From an uncultured Prevotella sp. (GTDB taxonomy: Bacteria; Bacteroidota; Bacteroidia; Bacteroidales; Bacteroidaceae): a stretch of 64,000 nt of DNA. Position 1 is the stretch's first letter; each line of letters begins with the position of its first letter. Location: contig ONCJ01000002.1 in NCBI GenBank assembly GCA_900316295.1, forward strand, positions 39,773 through 103,772, read 5' to 3'. Both the position numbers and the translations under genes were made by a program. The notes under the pieces are model-generated. The model did not search any database and had not been told where the DNA came from. It worked only from the letters and a program-made list of their open reading frames with translations. This document shows positions 1 through 7,133 of this stretch, piece by piece.

Positions 1-695
1 GATTGGTAGGCTTCCCTAATGCTGGCAAGTCTACACTGGTGTCATCTCTCTCCAATGCCCGTCCGAAGATAGCCAACTATCCCTTTACCACGATGGAACC
101 CAGCCTCGGCATAGTGGGCTATCGTGACAATAAGTCATTTGTCATGGCTGATATTCCTGGTATCATAGAGGGCGCCAGCGAGGGTAGGGGACTCGGTCTG
201 CGTTTCCTCCGTCATATTGAGCGCAACTCCCTGTTGCTCTTCATGGTGCCAGGCGACACCGATGACATCTGCAAGGAGTATGCTATCTTGCTCAACGAGC
301 TACGCAACTTCAATCCTGAGTTGCTTGACAAGCAGCGTGTGCTTGCCATCACCAAGTGCGACATGCTTGACGACGAGCTCATCACGATGCTCAGAGAACA
401 ACTCCATCAGGATATGATTGCAGCAGGAATGGACGACATACCCATCGTATTCATCTCGGCTGTCACAGGTAAGGGACTTGACACCCTGAAGGATATCCTT
501 TGGGAAGAACTTAACAGCGAGAGCAACAAACTACAGACTATCACTTCGGAGGATACGCTCGTACATCGTGACAAAGACATGTCGCGCTTTGCTGAAGAGA
601 TGGCAGAGGAAGGTGAGGACGACGAGATAGAATATGTGGATATAGAAGATGTCGAGGATGACGACGACTGGGACGAAGATGATGACGTTGTATGA
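1..695 (+). CDS. obg: GTPase Obg/CgtA, C-terminal part (cut by window edge)
   Basis: Obg is a ribosome-associated GTPase acting in late 50S assembly and stress control. The reading frame is open from the left edge (codons in phase with base 3), so the glycine-rich Obg fold lies outside the window. Seen here: P-loop GFPNAGKST, the switch region with YPFTT, the G3 element DIPG, the G4 element TKCD and a G5-like SAVTG. The protein ends in a very acidic tail of Asp and Glu, common in this family. The last codons overlap the start of the next gene, so the two are probably co-translated. The family call is secure; only the missing N-terminus limits it. Confidence 0.95.
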   Translation, partial: LVGFPNAGKSTLVSSLSNARPKIANYPFTTMEPSLGIVGYRDNKSFVMADIPGIIEGASEGRGLGLRFLRHIERNSLLLFMVPGDTDDICKEYAILLNELRNFNPELLDKQRVLAITKCDMLDDELITMLREQLHQDMIAAGMDDIPIVFISAVTGKGLDTLKDILWEELNSESNKLQTITSEDTLVHRDKDMSRFAEEMAEEGEDDEIEYVDIEDVEDDDDWDEDDDVV

Positions 696-1449
696 TATTT
701 CGCCCGATGTGGTTGCCTTCAGTACCACCCGTCATGGAGGTGTGAGTGAAGGTAATTATGCCTCGTTCAATATCAATCACTATTGTGGTGACGACCCCAC
801 AGCGATAGCAGAGAACCAAAGGTTGTTGTGTGAGCGTTTAGGTATAGAGCGAGACCGCCTAATATATCCCCATCAGACTCATCGTACCAACATATTGCAT
901 GTAGACAAAGCCTTCCTGTCCTTGTCTCCTTCAGAACGACAGCTGGCTCTTGAGGACGTCGATGCTCTTGTTACAGATGTGCCTAACGTGTGTGTCGGTG
1001 TGTCTACAGCCGACTGTATACCAATTATTATTTATGATCCCGACCATCATGCCGTTGCAACCGTTCATGCAGGCTGGCGTGGTACGGTGGCACGTATTGC
1101 GGAGAAGGCTGTAGCTGCAATGAGAAACACATTTGCTTCTCAACCCGAAAAGATGTGTGCCGTCATAGGTCCTGGTATCTCCCTGCAGAACTTTGAAGTA
1201 GGTGATGAGGTATATGATATCTTTGTGAAGCAGGGATTTTCGATGGAAAAAATAGCAGAGCGGTTCCAGAAGTGGCATATCGACCTGCCTCTTTGTAACA
1301 GCTTACAGTTGCAGTCGTGCGGTATTGCAGAAGAAAAGATACAGATGTCAGGCATCTGTACTTATGACTCGTGTCACGATTATTTCTCAGCACGCCGATT
1401 AGGTATCAATAGTGGACGTATCTTTACGGGAGCCGTCATAAGACCTTAG
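679..1449 (+). CDS. pgeF: Peptidoglycan editing factor PgeF (YfiH/laccase-domain family)
   Basis: Cytoplasmic metalloenzyme family once called multicopper polyphenol oxidase. E. coli YfiH/PgeF removes wrongly incorporated residues from UDP-MurNAc peptides, and relatives act on purine nucleosides. The family ligands are visible: His in HQTHRTN, Cys in ADCIPI and His in VHAGWRG. The usual Cys of the GPC element is Gly here (GPGIS). The frame is open further upstream, but the paired ATG codons at 679 and 682 fit best: they give an N-terminus MMTLYD close to the family start and overlap the obg stop. The obg-pgeF order suggests one transcript. Family confident, substrate inferred. Confidence 0.88.
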   Translation: MMTLYDISPDVVAFSTTRHGGVSEGNYASFNINHYCGDDPTAIAENQRLLCERLGIERDRLIYPHQTHRTNILHVDKAFLSLSPSERQLALEDVDALVTDVPNVCVGVSTADCIPIIIYDPDHHAVATVHAGWRGTVARIAEKAVAAMRNTFASQPEKMCAVIGPGISLQNFEVGDEVYDIFVKQGFSMEKIAERFQKWHIDLPLCNSLQLQSCGIAEEKIQMSGICTYDSCHDYFSARRLGINSGRIFTGAVIRP

Positions 1450-1456
1450 CTCCTCC

Positions 1457-2536
1457 TCATTTCTCCATAACCCTCTCCAGATGGCATTGCAGCAAGCTGC
1501 CGTTGCCATCGCGCAGGTGCATGCCGCTACCCTTGCAATAGCGGAACATGTTACATTCTGCACATCCGTCACGCCTCATCCAGCTGCGGTCACGATACGG
1601 CTTGAATCGGTTCTCCCATACGTCCATGAAGTCATCCTTGTAGATGTTGCCCTGATGATAGTCGGCACGAATGCTTGAACATGCTGAGATGCTGCCGTCT
1701 ACGAGCACCGATCCCACTGTGATACCAGCCTTGCAGAAGAATGAGTAGTCGCGTACATCCATCTCATACTTGCCTACAAAACCTTCACAACCGTATGCCG
1801 TCAGTATGCGTCCCTCGCGTCGTGTGTCCTTGATGAACTCCAGCAGTCCGCGGAAGTGTGCGTCGCTGAGCAACACCTCTGGCGTCTTCGCTGCTCGTCC
1901 TACGGGGAACACGTCCAAGAGTCGCCATGAGGTGACACCCTTCTCTATCAGCCATTCCTTCAGTTGTGGTAGTTCGTCGTAGTTGCGCTCTGTGGCGCAA
2001 GTCACGATGTCCCACACCACGTGCGGCTGCCGTCCGAGCATATCGATGGCTTGCTCCACCGCTCTGAAGCTGTTCTTGTTGCCACGCATCCAGTTATGGC
2101 TCTGTTCCAATCCGTCAAGGCTGATGGTGATAGCTCCCAATCCTGCGCCAATAAGTCGGTCCAATAGGGTAGGGGTAAGATATAAGGCATTGGTCACCAT
2201 GCCATAATGGAATCCGTGATCGTGTATAGCTTGACAACACTCCACGATATCCTCTCGCACCAGAGGCTCCCCACCGGTGATGATGACAAACACTTTGGCA
2301 GGGTCAGTCTTTGCGGCAATACTTTCAAGCACCCTTATGAAGTCCTCCTTAGACATGTCCAGGATGCCCGCCTCCGTCTTACAGTCGCTGCCACAATGTC
2401 GACAATGAAGGTTGCATCTTAGTGTACACTCCCAAAACAACTGATACAACGGGTGGTCGGCAACAATCTGTTGCTGCATCTTCCGTTGTATCTCCAATCC
2501 TAACCGTTTCCTCAGTGAGAGGTCTCGATACTTCAT
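1457..2536 (-). CDS. Radical SAM/SPASM enzyme paired with a lipoprotein
   Basis: A 359-aa radical SAM protein. The cluster motif CNLHCRHC gives Cys41, Cys45 and Cys48; GGEP follows at about 88-91. The C-terminal third has the spaced cysteines of a SPASM domain (CKAG, ACSS, CAEC, YCKG and a final Cys), which normally bind extra Fe-S clusters in peptide-modifying enzymes. Its ATG overlaps the stop of the upstream lipoprotein gene by four bases, so translation is probably coupled. This matches, from memory, the Bacteroidetes rSAM/lipoprotein systems of unknown function (TIGR04133 with TIGR04134). The modified substrate cannot be read from sequence; the lipoprotein is the obvious candidate. It converges on pgeF with a 7-base gap. 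Confidence 0.85.
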   Translation of the reverse strand: MKYRDLSLRKRLGLEIQRKMQQQIVADHPLYQLFWECTLRCNLHCRHCGSDCKTEAGILDMSKEDFIRVLESIAAKTDPAKVFVIITGGEPLVREDIVECCQAIHDHGFHYGMVTNALYLTPTLLDRLIGAGLGAITISLDGLEQSHNWMRGNKNSFRAVEQAIDMLGRQPHVVWDIVTCATERNYDELPQLKEWLIEKGVTSWRLLDVFPVGRAAKTPEVLLSDAHFRGLLEFIKDTRREGRILTAYGCEGFVGKYEMDVRDYSFFCKAGITVGSVLVDGSISACSSIRADYHQGNIYKDDFMDVWENRFKPYRDRSWMRRDGCAECNMFRYCKGSGMHLRDGNGSLLQCHLERVMEK

Positions 2537-2943
2537 TTCTTCTTTTTCGGGTTATCGAGCTCGCCCAGTTGACGCTCTACCTTCTGGCGCTCACCATAGA
2601 GGCTATCCAGCTTTTGCTCCTCTTCAGCTATCATAGCTTTGATAGCTTTCTCCTGTTGAGCGTGTCGTTGCTCCATGGCTCTTCTTGCTTCCTCCATGTT
2701 GTTGGGACCGCCATACACGCACTCGCCACGTCCTATGTTTTCATAGTCATCGCGCAGTTGTGCCAGCTTGGCAGTGCTCGTAGCCTGTTCATAGTCAATT
2801 TTTGCCAGCTGTCTGTGTAGCTCTGAGCGTTGCTCCTCCTGTTGTTGTAGGAATTTCTTTGACTGACAGGAGCCAAACCCTAATGCTGTAAGGCAAAGTG
2901 ACAATAACGAGAAACTCGTAACAGGAATCCATCTAATCTTCAT
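2533..2943 (-). CDS. Small coiled-coil lipoprotein, partner of the radical SAM enzyme
   Basis: A 136-aa protein with a lipoprotein signal: hydrophobic segment 8-22 and lipidation Cys26 (GFGSC). The mature part is almost entirely charged helix, rich in Glu, Gln, Arg and Lys, and likely a coiled coil, ending in four lysines. One short island interrupts the helix at 71-82 and contains Cys75 in CVYGGP. It is the only cysteine of the mature chain apart from the lipidated one. I recall a YGxP element in lipoproteins of rSAM/lipoprotein pairs, which would make this island the candidate modification site; that is inference. It is first gene of a two-gene operon with its own promoter at 2973-3003. Confidence 0.75.
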   Translation of the reverse strand: MKIRWIPVTSFSLLSLCLTALGFGSCQSKKFLQQQEEQRSELHRQLAKIDYEQATSTAKLAQLRDDYENIGRGECVYGGPNNMEEARRAMEQRHAQQEKAIKAMIAEEEQKLDSLYGERQKVERQLGELDNPKKKK

Positions 2944-2972
2944 AAGCCATTGTTTTGGGTGTTATATGGCTA

Positions 2973-3003
2973 CAAAGATACGAATAAGCGAGTGGAATAC
3001 AAA
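2973..3003 (-). promoter_or_regulatory. Promoter of the lipoprotein/radical SAM operon
   Basis: Read on the minus strand: TTTG (3003-3000), 19 bases, TATCTTTG (2980-2973). This is the Bacteroidetes -33/-7 form. The predicted transcript start near 2969 leaves a leader of about 26 bases. Confidence 0.75.
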
Positions 3004-3120
3004 ATAAATTTATTTATTTTTATTCCCGAGCGGAAGTATCTTCGGCAAAGCCAAAGACGAATAAGCGAGTGGAATACAAAATAAATTTATTTATTTTTAT
3101 TCCCGAGCGAAAGTATCTTC
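2981..3120. repeat. Tandem duplication of a promoter-bearing segment
   Basis: A 63-base segment at 2981-3043 recurs at 3058-3120 with one mismatch, separated by 14 bases. Each copy carries the A/T-rich -33 part of the minus-strand promoter. The -7 box next to the gene-proximal copy is intact (TATCTTTG); the one next to the distal copy reads CGTCTTTG and is probably dead. This accounts for most of the non-coding stretch between 2944 and 3179. Confidence 0.85.
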
Positions 3121-3179
3121 TCTGAAGGAAAAGATACGAATATTTCCTCTTTAATATTCATTATTCGGAAAATAAATTG

Positions 3180-3187
3180 TAAATTTG
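3180..3187 (+). promoter_or_regulatory. -7 box of the AICAR transformylase gene
   Basis: TAAATTTG fits TAnnTTTG and lies 17 bases before the ATG at 3205. No clear TTTG is seen at the -33 position. Confidence 0.55.
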
Positions 3188-3204
3188 CACCAAAAAGCAG
3201 TAAT

Positions 3205-4386
3205 ATGAAAGAATTAGCACTGAAGTACGGATGCAATCCCAACCAGAAGCCTTCACGTATATATATGGAAGAAGGCGAACTCCCCATCGAAGTCGTTAAT
3301 GGCAGACCAGGTTATATCAATCTGCTCGACGCACTCAACTCATGGCAACTCGTCAAGGAACTGAAGGCGGCAACAGGGCTGCCCGCTGCAGCGTCGTTCA
3401 AACACGTCAGTCCGGCAGGAGCAGCTGTAGGACTCCCGTTGAGTGACACTCTGAAGAAAATCTATTTCGTCGATGATGTCAAGATAGAGCTTTCTCCTCT
3501 GGCTTGTGCTTACGCCCGTGCGCGTGGAGCCGACCGTATGTGTTCCTATGGTGACTTCGTAGCCCTTTCTGATACATGTGATGCTGCTACTGCCACACTC
3601 ATCAAGCGTGAGGTGAGCGACGGAGTCATTGCACCCGATTATACTCCTGAGGCTATCGAGATACTCAAGGATAAGCGTAAGGGTACATACAATGTCATCA
3701 AGATAGATCCAGACTATGTGCCCAACCCAATTGAGCGCAAACAGGTGTTCGGTATCACCTTCGAACAGGGACGCAACGAGATACGACTCGACGACCCATC
3801 CCTCTTTGAGAATATCCCTACACAGAACAAGACATTTACCGATGAGGCTCGTCGTGATCTCGTGATAGCCCTCATCACCCTGAAATATACCCAAAGTAAC
3901 TCAGTATGCTATGTCAAGGACGGACAGGCTATTGGTATCGGTGCTGGACAGCAGAGTCGTATCCACTGTACGCGTCTTGCCGGACAGAAGGCTGACATCT
4001 GGTGGCTGCGTCAGTCGCCTAAGGTGATGAACCTGCCCTTCCGTGCTGACATCCGTCGTGCCGACCGTGACAATACCATCGATGTGTATATCAGTGATGA
4101 ATATGAAGACGTACTCCGTGATGGTACATGGCAGCAGTTCTTCACCGAGAAACCAGAAGTGTTCACACTTGAGGAGAAGAAGGCATGGATAGCCCAGAAC
4201 ACAAAGGTTGCCCTCGGCTCTGACGCATTCTTCCCCTTCGGCGACAATATTGAGCGAGCCCACAAGAGTGGTGTCGAGTATATAGCACAGGCTGGTGGCA
4301 GTATTCGTGACGACAATGTCATTGAGACTTGTGATAAGTACGGTATCACTATGGCGTTTACTGGTGTGCGCCTGTTCCATCATTAA
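3205..4386 (+). CDS. purH: AICAR transformylase, stand-alone PurH C-terminal domain
   Basis: Formylates AICAR with 10-formyltetrahydrofolate to FAICAR, the ninth step of IMP synthesis. At 393 aa it covers only the AICARFT part of the usual bifunctional PurH of about 510-530 aa. The catalytic Lys-His pair is K66-H67 in FKHVSPAGAAVG, and further family blocks (SPLACAYARARGADRM, IGIGAGQQSR, SDAFFPFGDN, GGSIRD) are intact to the C-terminus. It begins directly with MKELALKYGCNPNQ, so this is not a truncation of a fused gene. The missing IMP cyclohydrolase domain is encoded alone at 50011-50604. The gene has its own -7 box. Confidence 0.93.
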   Translation: MKELALKYGCNPNQKPSRIYMEEGELPIEVVNGRPGYINLLDALNSWQLVKELKAATGLPAAASFKHVSPAGAAVGLPLSDTLKKIYFVDDVKIELSPLACAYARARGADRMCSYGDFVALSDTCDAATATLIKREVSDGVIAPDYTPEAIEILKDKRKGTYNVIKIDPDYVPNPIERKQVFGITFEQGRNEIRLDDPSLFENIPTQNKTFTDEARRDLVIALITLKYTQSNSVCYVKDGQAIGIGAGQQSRIHCTRLAGQKADIWWLRQSPKVMNLPFRADIRRADRDNTIDVYISDEYEDVLRDGTWQQFFTEKPEVFTLEEKKAWIAQNTKVALGSDAFFPFGDNIERAHKSGVEYIAQAGGSIRDDNVIETCDKYGITMAFTGVRLFHH

Positions 4387-4396
4387 AAGCCTTCCC

Positions 4397-4423
4397 TTAA
4401 CCCCTCCCAATGGGGAGGGGGAA
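4397..4423. repeat. C/G-rich palindromic repeat (CCCCTCCC...GGGAGGGG)
   Basis: A perfect 8-bp inverted repeat (4401-4408 with 4413-4420, loop AATG) sits between the purH-type gene and the small basic gene. Related C/G-rich palindromes occur inside coding sequence at 15441-15475 and 15648-15690. Confidence 0.7.
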
Positions 4424-4442
4424 CTTTATATGTAGAAGTGTT

Positions 4443-4634
4443 ATGAATGACGATTTTCAGACTATCCTTGAGAATGGCATCTCCTTCAAGAAGGGAGGAG
4501 ACCGACCAAGACCTGCCGATGATAAGGTGAAGACTAAGGCAAAGAAGAAAAAGTATATCACCGGAGCTCACGGCAGCGGCTCTGCCATGCAGAAAGCCAA
4601 GTATCGTAAGCAGCGAGCCAACAGGAAAAAGTAG
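4443..4634 (+). CDS. Small basic hypothetical protein (63 aa)
   Basis: I do not recognise this protein. From the ATG at 4443 it is 63 aa: an acidic start (MNDDFQTILENG), then a strongly basic remainder with KTKAKKKK, a Gly/Ser/Ala turn (GAHGSGSA) and a C-terminus of Lys and Arg (KYRKQRANRKK). There is no signal peptide or membrane segment. The composition suggests binding of RNA, DNA or ribosomes, but that is only inference. Upstream in-frame codons reach 4410 but run through the palindromic repeat, so the later ATG is preferred. It ends just before a hairpin shared with the convergent rplS gene. Confidence 0.6.
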   Translation: MNDDFQTILENGISFKKGGDRPRPADDKVKTKAKKKKYITGAHGSGSAMQKAKYRKQRANRKK

Positions 4635-4678
4635 ACAAAGGATAAAGCGATTCAAATCAATAAGAGATAGACAAAAAA

Positions 4679-4711
4679 GAGGATGTGTCATTCGGCACAT
4701 CCTCGTTTTTT
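4679..4711. terminator. Bidirectional terminator between the small basic gene and rplS
   Basis: Stem GAGGATGTG (4679-4687) pairs with CACATCCTC (4696-4704), loop of 8. A T-run follows on the plus strand and an A-run precedes it, so it can serve both convergent genes. Confidence 0.85.
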
Positions 4712-4716
4712 CTCTC

Positions 4717-5088
4717 TTAGTCGTTGTTCTCGTTCTTAATGATCGTACGCTTCTCCTTGATGCGTGCGGCCTTACCAGTGAGCTTGCGCAGGTAGTACAG
4801 CTTAGATCTGCGAACCTTACCAACCTTGTTCACCTCGATAGACTCGATGTTTGGCGACTCGATAGGGAAGATACGCTCTACACCTACAGTACCTGACATC
4901 TTACGAACGGTGAAACGTTTCTTCTCTCCGTGACCGTTGACCTTGATGACAACACCACGATAGAGCTGGATACGCTCCTTAGAACCCTCGATAATCTTGT
5001 AAGCTACGGTGATAGTGTCACCAGCCTTGAACTCTGGAAACTTTTTACCTGTAGCAAATGCTTCCTCAGCAACTTTAATTAAGTCCAT
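4717..5088 (-). CDS. rplS: 50S ribosomal protein L19
   Basis: Ribosomal protein L19, at the 30S-50S interface. The 123-aa protein has the family blocks [41 protein letters not shown] and the basic C-terminal part [14 protein letters not shown]. Length and start fit the family. It is alone on its strand, with a -7 box at 5175-5182 and a leader of about 80 bases that can fold (see findings). It ends at the shared terminator. No oddities in the protein. Confidence 0.97.
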   Translation of the reverse strand: MDLIKVAEEAFATGKKFPEFKAGDTITVAYKIIEGSKERIQLYRGVVIKVNGHGEKKRFTVRKMSGTVGVERIFPIESPNIESIEVNKVGKVRRSKLYYLRKLTGKAARIKEKRTIIKNENND

Positions 5089-5174
5089 TTCTTATATTAT
5101 TGTTAATTGTTATTGCCCAACGCAACATGGCCAATGACTCTTCCACTGCCAGCGGTTACGCCGAAAAGCGGGTG

Positions 5175-5182
5175 CAAAGGTA
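5175..5182 (-). promoter_or_regulatory. -7 box of rplS
   Basis: Minus strand TACCTTTG. The -33 element is not clear. The predicted leader is about 80 bases. Confidence 0.55.
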
Positions 5183-5237
5183 CAAAATAATTTGTAATGT
5201 GTAATACTTGAAGCGTAATTTTTTGAAATATTTTGTT

Positions 5238-5336
5238 TTTTCTCTCGTTTATTCGTAACTTTTCCTTCTGAGAAGTTACTTACACTCGGAAAAGTGCAAA
5301 TAAATTTGCCTTTTCTCTCGTTTATTCGTAACTTTG
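5238..5336 (+). repeat. Duplicated promoter segment before the 5'-nucleotidase genes
   Basis: A 25-base block is identical at 5238-5262 and 5311-5335 (offset 73). In the first copy TTTG (5232-5235), 20 bases and TAACTTTT form a damaged promoter; in the second TAACTTTG is intact. Between them lies a 27-base block (5274-5300) that recurs at 63806-63832 with one mismatch. Confidence 0.8.
5305..5336 (+). promoter_or_regulatory. Promoter of the split 5'-nucleotidase operon
   Basis: TTTG (5305-5308), 20 bases, TAACTTTG (5329-5336). The ATG at 5356 follows after a leader of about 16 bases. Confidence 0.8.
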
Positions 5337-5355
5337 GAGCATAAAAACAAATAAT

Positions 5356-6123
5356 ATGAAGACAAAACCTTTTGTGTTTTCGCTGTTTGTAGCAACGGCG
5401 ATTATTAGTTCCTGCGGTAGTCACTATCAGGTGAGTCAGGTCTCACGTACCCGTCTGCTTGTCGACAGCCGTTATGATAGTAGTCCTGACATGCAAGCAG
5501 CTCAGGTCGTTGCCCCGTTTCAACATGTCGTAGATAGCACGATGAGTCCCGTCGTGGGAACTGCAGCGCGCTACATGTCTGCCGACCGTCCCGAAGACTT
5601 GCTTTCCAATCTGCTGCCAGACATCCTCATGTGGGGGGCAGCCAAATACGATGAGAAGCCCGACTTCGCTGTATATAACATAGGAGGCATTCGTGCCGCT
5701 TTAGCCAAAGGAACCGTCACATACGGTGATGTTGTCGACGTAGCTCCCTTTGAGAATAAGATATGTTTCCTGACACTGTCGGGCGAAAAAGTCATTGAAC
5801 TGTTCCAGCAGATAGCTGCACGTGCAGGCGAGGGGTTGAGCCACGGCGTACAGCTCACTATCACTCCCGACTCCCAGCTTGTCAGTGTTACGATCAATGG
5901 CTCACCCATCGACAAGAACCGTTCCTATCGCATAGCCACTCTCGACTATCTCTCACAAGGCAATGACGGTATGGATGCCTTCAAGTCGCACACCAATCTT
6001 GTCTCACCACAATCGGAAGACAACAATATCCGATACATCATCATTGACTATTTCCGTGATAAAATGGCTAAAGGTCAGGATGTTGACACACAACTCGAGG
6101 GAAGAGTGGCGGTAAAGAATTGA
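5356..6123 (+). CDS. 5'-nucleotidase C-terminal (substrate-binding) domain lipoprotein
   Basis: A 255-aa lipoprotein (lipidation Cys at IISSC, about residue 20) holding only the 5'_nucleotid_C domain of UshA-type enzymes. In fused enzymes that domain binds the nucleotide base and is completed by an N-terminal metallophosphatase. The family blocks NIGGIRAAL, GDVVDVAPFEN and DYLSQGNDGMDAF are present. There is no metal-binding half; that is the next gene, 21 bases downstream. The pair probably forms one periplasmic enzyme that dephosphorylates nucleotides for salvage. Gene order is the reverse of the domain order in fused proteins. Confidence 0.88.
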   Translation: MKTKPFVFSLFVATAIISSCGSHYQVSQVSRTRLLVDSRYDSSPDMQAAQVVAPFQHVVDSTMSPVVGTAARYMSADRPEDLLSNLLPDILMWGAAKYDEKPDFAVYNIGGIRAALAKGTVTYGDVVDVAPFENKICFLTLSGEKVIELFQQIAARAGEGLSHGVQLTITPDSQLVSVTINGSPIDKNRSYRIATLDYLSQGNDGMDAFKSHTNLVSPQSEDNNIRYIIIDYFRDKMAKGQDVDTQLEGRVAVKN

Positions 6124-6144
6124 AGAATTGAAAAATTGAAAATT

Positions 6145-6987
6145 ATGAAAAAGATAACATTCTGTTGTGTCCTTTTTTTTCTTTCTGTAGTAACTTTTGC
6201 TCAGAAAACCAAGGAACTGCATATCCTGCATACCAATGATACACATAGCTGTATCTTCCCACTCAATCCTAATCTCAACGATACTGTAGTTGCAGGCAGA
6301 GGTGGTTTCCTGCGTCGTATAGCTATGCTCAACGAAGAGCGTGCCAAAGACCCCGATCTGCTCTATTTCGATAGCGGTGATTTCTCGCAGGGCTCACCCT
6401 ATTACACCCTGTTTCAGGGCGATGTGGAAGCTCTGCTGATGAACGAGATGCACATTGATGCAGCCACCATTGGTAATCATGAATTTGACTACGGTCTTGA
6501 AAATATGGCACGCATCTTCCGCATGCTCAACTTCCCGATTGTTTGTGCTAACTATGACTTCACCGGCACACCCGTCGAGGGACTGGTCAAGCCCTGGATC
6601 ATCATCAAACGTAAAGGTGTGAAGATAGGTGTCTTTGGACTTGCACCAAAGATGGATGGTCTTGTAGATAAGAACAAATGCGTGGGTGTGGGCTATCTCG
6701 ATCCTGCCAAAGTAGCGCTCGAAACAGCTACTTACCTGAAAACAAAGAAGAAGTGTGACCTGGTCATCTGCATCTCCCACCTCGGGTGGCGTATTGGTGG
6801 CGATGATGACAACTACATGATAGCTCACTCTCGCAATATAGACCTCGTGCTTGGCGGTCATTCACATACTTATTTTAAGAAACTCGAGTATGCTACTAAT
6901 CTTGATGGAAAACAGGTCCCAGTAGATCAGAATGGCAAACACGGCATCTTTATAGGGGACATTAAAGTTAAGATGACAAAGAAATAG
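6145..6987 (+). CDS. 5'-nucleotidase metallophosphatase domain, exported
   Basis: Calcineurin-like metallophosphatase half of a 5'-nucleotidase. A signal peptide ends near VTFAQ. The metal-binding motifs are complete: NDTH, DSGDF, GNHEFDYG, ISHLG and GGHSHT. The protein stops after the catalytic domain, without the C-terminal binding domain found in UshA; that domain is the preceding gene. The start at 6145 is the only ATG before the signal peptide; an in-frame TTG at 6136 is less likely. A terminator hairpin follows at 7063. Periplasmic nucleotide hydrolysis is the likely role; exact substrates are unknown. Confidence 0.9.
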   Translation: MKKITFCCVLFFLSVVTFAQKTKELHILHTNDTHSCIFPLNPNLNDTVVAGRGGFLRRIAMLNEERAKDPDLLYFDSGDFSQGSPYYTLFQGDVEALLMNEMHIDAATIGNHEFDYGLENMARIFRMLNFPIVCANYDFTGTPVEGLVKPWIIIKRKGVKIGVFGLAPKMDGLVDKNKCVGVGYLDPAKVALETATYLKTKKKCDLVICISHLGWRIGGDDDNYMIAHSRNIDLVLGGHSHTYFKKLEYATNLDGKQVPVDQNGKHGIFIGDIKVKMTKK

Positions 6988-7062
6988 TAGCCATGGGAGA
7001 ACTAAGAACTAATAATCCAGGTAGACAAAAGAGATAATAGTCCAAGAAGACTTAGAAACAGT

Positions 7063-7103
7063 AGCAGGGGAAGCCATTGACGGGCTCCCCCTGCTTTGTT
7101 TTT
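7063..7103 (+). terminator. Terminator after the 5'-nucleotidase operon
   Basis: A 13-bp stem with one mismatch (7063-7075 with 7083-7095), loop of 7, then TTTGTTTTT. Confidence 0.8.
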
Positions 7104-7133
7104 GGGTTGAAAACAACCTTTTCAGAATGTCTA

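Noticed and set aside
2422-2820. 132-aa plus-strand frame over the lipoprotein gene
   Set aside because: Hydrophobic composition comes from the reverse of a Gln/Glu-rich coiled-coil gene; the minus-strand lipoprotein explains the region.
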